From assembly GCA_019448385.1 (NCBI GenBank), contig JAGTXO010000044.1, forward strand, positions 124,001 through 188,000: 64,000 nucleotides of DNA. Reading direction: 5' to 3'. Numbering within the stretch: position 1 is the first letter of the stretch; each line of letters begins with the position of its first letter. Positions 60,956-64,000 of this stretch are shown here, piece after piece. Position numbers and translations under genes: made by a program. Source of the DNA: Diacronema lutheri (Eukaryota > Haptophyta > Pavlovophyceae > Pavlovales > Pavlovaceae). The notes beneath the pieces were generated by a model, which was not told where the DNA came from, made no database searches, and worked only from the letters and a program-made list of their open reading frames with translations.

Positions 60956-62402
60956 ACTGGCGCTGGCCGGCGCGCCCGCGCGCGTCTCGACGCCTCGCGG
61001 CGTGCGCCTCGGTGCGTGGACGGCCCTGCTGCGCGACCTGCAGCCCGCCTTGCGCACATGGCAGGCGGAGATGCTCTTCCACAGCTGCGACGCGGACTCG
61101 CTCGGCTTCCTCGATGTGCGCGCCTTCGGCAACGTGCTCGCCGCGCTGCAGCTGCGCTTCGAGCCCGTGCGCGAGCGCCACGCCCACGCGCGCGCGCACG
61201 CGCAGCACGTGGCGGACGCGCACGCGCACGCCGCTGCGCGGCCGAGCACGCTCGCGCGCGCGCGCGATGCGCTCGGCGGCGCGCTGCGCGACCGTCGGAC
61301 GGAGCGGTGCTTTGATGCGCTTGCGCTCGTCACGGCGGTCGCGGTCGCGTGGCCCGAACGAGACGTCGCGCTCGTCGTGCACGTGAGCCTCGTCGGCATC
61401 TTCGCCGTCGAGATGGCCGCCAAGCTCGTCGCGCTCGGCCCGCGCGCCTACGTGCGCTCGGCGCGCACGAGGCTCGACGGGCTCGTCGTGCTCGTCGCGC
61501 TCGGCGCGCTCACGTACAACGTGGCCGAGCTGCGCGGCGGCGCTGGAAGCGGCGAGGAGGCGGTGCGCTGGACGCTCTACGTGTGGATCGTGCGCGCGCT
61601 CCGCCTTCTGACCCTCTCGCGCCGCTTCACGCTCCTGGCGCACACGCTCCGCCGGCTGCGCGCGCCGGTGCTCACTTTCCTCGGCGTGCTCTTTTGCTTT
61701 CTGTACGCGTCGGCCGCGATCGGCGTCGAGCTCTTCGGCGGCGAGCTCTACGCGGGCGCGCCGTGCCTGGAGGGCAGCGCGTACGCGCAGGCGGGCTACG
61801 AGCCGATTAATTTCAATTCGCTCCCATCGGCGCTCGCACTCGCGTTCACGCTGCTCATGGTGAACGACTTTGGGATCCTGATGAACGCGCACGCGACGTG
61901 CTCGAGCCTGCCCGGCGCGCGCGCCTACTTTATCCTCTTCCACCTGTGCAACGTGGTCGTCGTATCGAATCTCCTCACGTCCTTCATACTCGAGGCGACG
62001 CTCCGCGCGTGGGCGGACGTCGATGCCGACTCGGCGGTGCGTGCGGAGCTGCCGCACCCGGAGACGTCGGCGTCCGCTGCATCCGCCTCCTACCCTTCCC
62101 TCCAGCCGCGCGCCAAGCGCGCCAGCGCAAGCGCGCACGGCGGCGGCTGTGGCCGCGGCTCAGACGTTGCGCTCGGCGTGGGGGCCGGCGGCAGCCAGGC
62201 GCCGCTCATCGACTCGGCGCTCATCCTCGACCAGCGCGCGGCGTACCTGCACCGGATGCGCATGCGCGTCGTCGCCGACAGGATCACGCTCGATGACGGG
62301 CGCGAGTTTACGATCCGGCGCGAGGACAGCTTCACCGGCCTTGCGGCGATGGAGGAATTCCTCGACGCGCCCAAAGCGCAGGGCGAGTGGGACGAGCTCT
62401 AG
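59295..62402 (+). CDS. Two-pore-type voltage-gated cation channel (TPC), 1035 aa
   Basis: Two six-helix ion-channel domains in one chain, the arrangement of endolysosomal/vacuolar two-pore channels. Domain I helices span about residues 130-360 and end with the pore SFPQSLINMYTLSTVTNFP and S6 FFVIFLLVGVLLLMNLTLAI. A long Ala/Pro-rich linker follows (about 400-570), then an EF-hand-like stretch (LFHSCDADSLGFLDVRAF). Domain II shows an Arg-containing S4 (WIVRALRLLTLSRRFTLL), the pore LALAFTLLMVNDFGILMNAH and S6 FILFHLCNVVVVSNLLTSFI. ATG 59295 or 59301 are both possible. The second filter has NDFG where animal and plant TPCs usually have NNW. Gating ligand and ion preference are unknown. Stop is 17 bp from the next gene. 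Confidence 0.86.
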
Positions 62403-62419
62403 CCGAGCTCCTAGCGTCC

Positions 62420-63928
62420 TCACGCCGGCTGCTGCGGTCTCGCGAGGCCCAATTTGCGCTGTGGGCTTGGCTCGACCGCGCCGCCAATCCCGATGGCAAC
62501 AACGCCCGCGTCAGGTCGGACCTCATCGCGCTCGGCCATCGGCACCGACGGACGGATGGCCGTCGTCGCCGCGTAGCTCGTGCCTAGCGCGGACGCTGCG
62601 ATGAGCGCGCCGCCCACGACCGCCGCCGGCCGGAGCGGCTGGCCGAGGAGCGCGCTCTGAAAAAAGTAGGCGAAGAGCAGCTCGAGAGAAGAAATGACGG
62701 CGGCCGGCGCGGCGTCGAGGCGCTGCAGGCCGAGGTTGAGGCACACGTTTGCCACGAGCGACGTCAGCGCGAGGCCGACGAGCGCGAGCCACGAGCGCGC
62801 CGTCGCATCGGCGGGCGCAAGCCCTTCGCCCGTCGCGGCCATGGCGGCGAGCGCGCTCGCGGAGAGAAGGCCACCGAGCCACATCGTGAGCGCCACGGCG
62901 TCCTGCTGCGTGCCGATTGCGCGCGTCGTGACGACCATCGTCGCGAGCGCGACTGCCGCGGTGAGCGCGAGCACGCTGCCGACGACGCTCTGCATTGACG
63001 CGTGGAGCTCGGCCGGCACGGCTGCGCTGCCGACGCGCCGCCGGTCGGCCTTGGCGACGAGCACGACGCCGGCGCAGACGAGCGCGGAGGCGACGAGGCG
63101 CGCGCGCGTGAGCGGCTCGCGCAGCCAGAACGCGGCGATCAGCACTGCCCACACGGGCGACGAGTATATGAGGCTCGTCGCGTCGCCAATCGGGATGCGC
63201 GCGTACGCGCCGAACGAGCAGAGGATCGAGACCACGCCGCTCGTCTGGCGGAGCGCGCAGAGCGCGACGAAGCGCCAATCGCGGCCAGCGCACAGCGCGC
63301 CGTGCCTACTGTCCGCGCCGCGCAGCGCGACGAAGAGCGCACAGAGGAGCAGGCGGAGCGCGCCATTGTAAAAGGCGACCGCGCTCGAGCCGAACCCTTC
63401 GTCGAGCGCGACGCGCACGAGGAGCGACGAGGTGGCGAAGGCGAACGCACTGCCGCCAACGAGCAGCGCGCCACGAGTGCGCTCTTGCCGCGCGAGCCCC
63501 GTGTCGGCGTTCGCCTCGCCGTCCCGTGTCGCTGTTGGTGCCTCGGCTGGTACGGCCAGCGGCGCCGGCGGCGGGTCGTCGACCGGACGCATCCCGCCCA
63601 GCCGCGCCTTCCACCCGACAGCGCGAACTGCCGTGGCATCGCCATGCGCCTCAGCCCTACGGAACCACAGAGCCGCCTCCACCGGATCCCTCGCGACGCC
63701 GCGCCCCGCCTCGAGGCACTCTGCGAGGCTGTGCTGCGCGAGCGCGTGGCCTTGCGCTGCCGCCTTGCGCATCCACGACATGGCGAGCGCCTCGTCCTGC
63801 GCGACGCCCTCGCCACGAAGTAGCGCCTCAGCGATCTCGAACTGTGAAAGCGCGTCGCCCTGCTCGGCCGCCTCGAGGAACATCTCCACCGCCGACGGCT
63901 CGTCGCGCGTGCCGTCTTGGAGCTGCAT
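62420..63928 (-). CDS. Sel1-repeat / EamA drug-metabolite transporter fusion, 502 aa
   Basis: ATG 63928 (MQLQDGTRDEPSA). Residues 14-110 form about two and a half Sel1-like repeats (AVEMFLEAAEQGDALSQFEI; ALAMSWMRKAAAQGHALAQH; EAALWFRRAEAHGDATAVRA). After a Pro/Ala linker, residues 155-470 carry ten hydrophobic helices of the DMT/EamA superfamily in two halves (LVGGSAFAFATSSLLVRVAL; GDATSLIYSSPVWAVLIAAF; LVANVCLNLGLQRLDAAPAA; LELLFAYFFQSALLGQ). Both parts lie in one uninterrupted frame without splice signals. EamA proteins carry small organic molecules; the substrate and role of the cytosolic Sel1 part are unknown. The closest transporter type may be SLC35G. Confidence 0.82.
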   Translation of the reverse strand: MQLQDGTRDEPSAVEMFLEAAEQGDALSQFEIAEALLRGEGVAQDEALAMSWMRKAAAQGHALAQHSLAECLEAGRGVARDPVEAALWFRRAEAHGDATAVRAVGWKARLGGMRPVDDPPPAPLAVPAEAPTATRDGEANADTGLARQERTRGALLVGGSAFAFATSSLLVRVALDEGFGSSAVAFYNGALRLLLCALFVALRGADSRHGALCAGRDWRFVALCALRQTSGVVSILCSFGAYARIPIGDATSLIYSSPVWAVLIAAFWLREPLTRARLVASALVCAGVVLVAKADRRRVGSAAVPAELHASMQSVVGSVLALTAAVALATMVVTTRAIGTQQDAVALTMWLGGLLSASALAAMAATGEGLAPADATARSWLALVGLALTSLVANVCLNLGLQRLDAAPAAVISSLELLFAYFFQSALLGQPLRPAAVVGGALIAASALGTSYAATTAIRPSVPMAERDEVRPDAGVVAIGIGGAVEPSPQRKLGLARPQQPA

Positions 63929-64000
63929 CCTGGCAGCAACTTCGCCTCGGGGATAACAAGTTTTTCACGCCAAAACGACCGTGGAAGAAAAGAATGTCGG
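63929..64000. other. Window edge; possible start of a plus-strand gene
   Basis: The last seven bases are ATGTCGG, preceded by a purine-rich stretch (GAAGAAAAGA). This could be the start codon of a gene divergent from the Sel1-EamA gene, but too little is visible. Confidence 0.2.

Overview
The window looks like about 64 kb of nuclear DNA from a very GC-rich unicellular eukaryotic alga. The evidence is short spliceosomal introns (GT-AG and an unusual share of GC-AG), eukaryote-only genes (MIOS/GATOR2, PEX10, a USP-type deubiquitinase, MRNIP, a two-pore channel, GLTP), and several proteins with a signal peptide plus transit-like leader, as expected for a complex (secondary) plastid. A haptophyte, possibly of the Pavlova/Diacronema type, is my best guess. 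That is inference from composition and gene style; I could not run a search.

Layout. The chromosome is packed: about 29 intact genes, mostly alternating in strand, with convergent stop codons often 17-100 bp apart and some divergent start codons only 12-95 bp apart. 1-13 kb: 3' end of an unknown gene, a Golgi-type glycosyltransferase-like protein, plastid Obg GTPase, tRNA-guanine transglycosylase, a conserved unknown, a small zinc-ribbon protein, a membrane-anchored GH5 exo-beta-1,3-glucanase-like enzyme, a plastid HAD 5'-nucleotidase and PEX10. 13-24 kb: a large Dispatched/Patched-like RND protein with a ShKT module, an F-box/LRR protein, a decayed calponin-homology/LRR pseudogene, a plastid NAD(P)-binding protein and a plastid unknown. 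24-34 kb: a RING protein, a 603-bp Mutator-like element, a GT8-like glycosyltransferase, MRNIP and a USP36/42-like deubiquitinase with poly-Asp tracts. 33-46 kb: MIOS, an SRPBCC protein, a duplicated membrane protein, FTSJ1/Trm7, GLTP, an amidohydrolase and a fibrillin. 46-52.6 kb: a nested transposon, with a hAT-like element inside a PIF/Harbinger-type element. 52.7-64 kb: aldehyde dehydrogenase, an LRR gene remnant, a coiled-coil protein, a SEC14 protein, an ECM4/Xi-class GST, a two-pore channel and a Sel1-EamA fusion.

The genes do not form one pathway. Recurrent themes are plastid biology (Obg, 5'-nucleotidase, SDR, SRPBCC, fibrillin), tRNA anticodon-loop modification (TGT and Trm7), nutrient/TORC1 signalling (MIOS), lipid transfer (GLTP, SEC14) and glycan handling. 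The clearest structural discoveries are the two mobile-element insertions, both placed in short promoter regions, and several exon structures (USP, MIOS, FTSJ1, GLTP, SDR, ALDH, ECM4) that only become complete when introns are removed. Start codons given here are ATGs; several longer open frames begin at non-ATG codons and were shortened.
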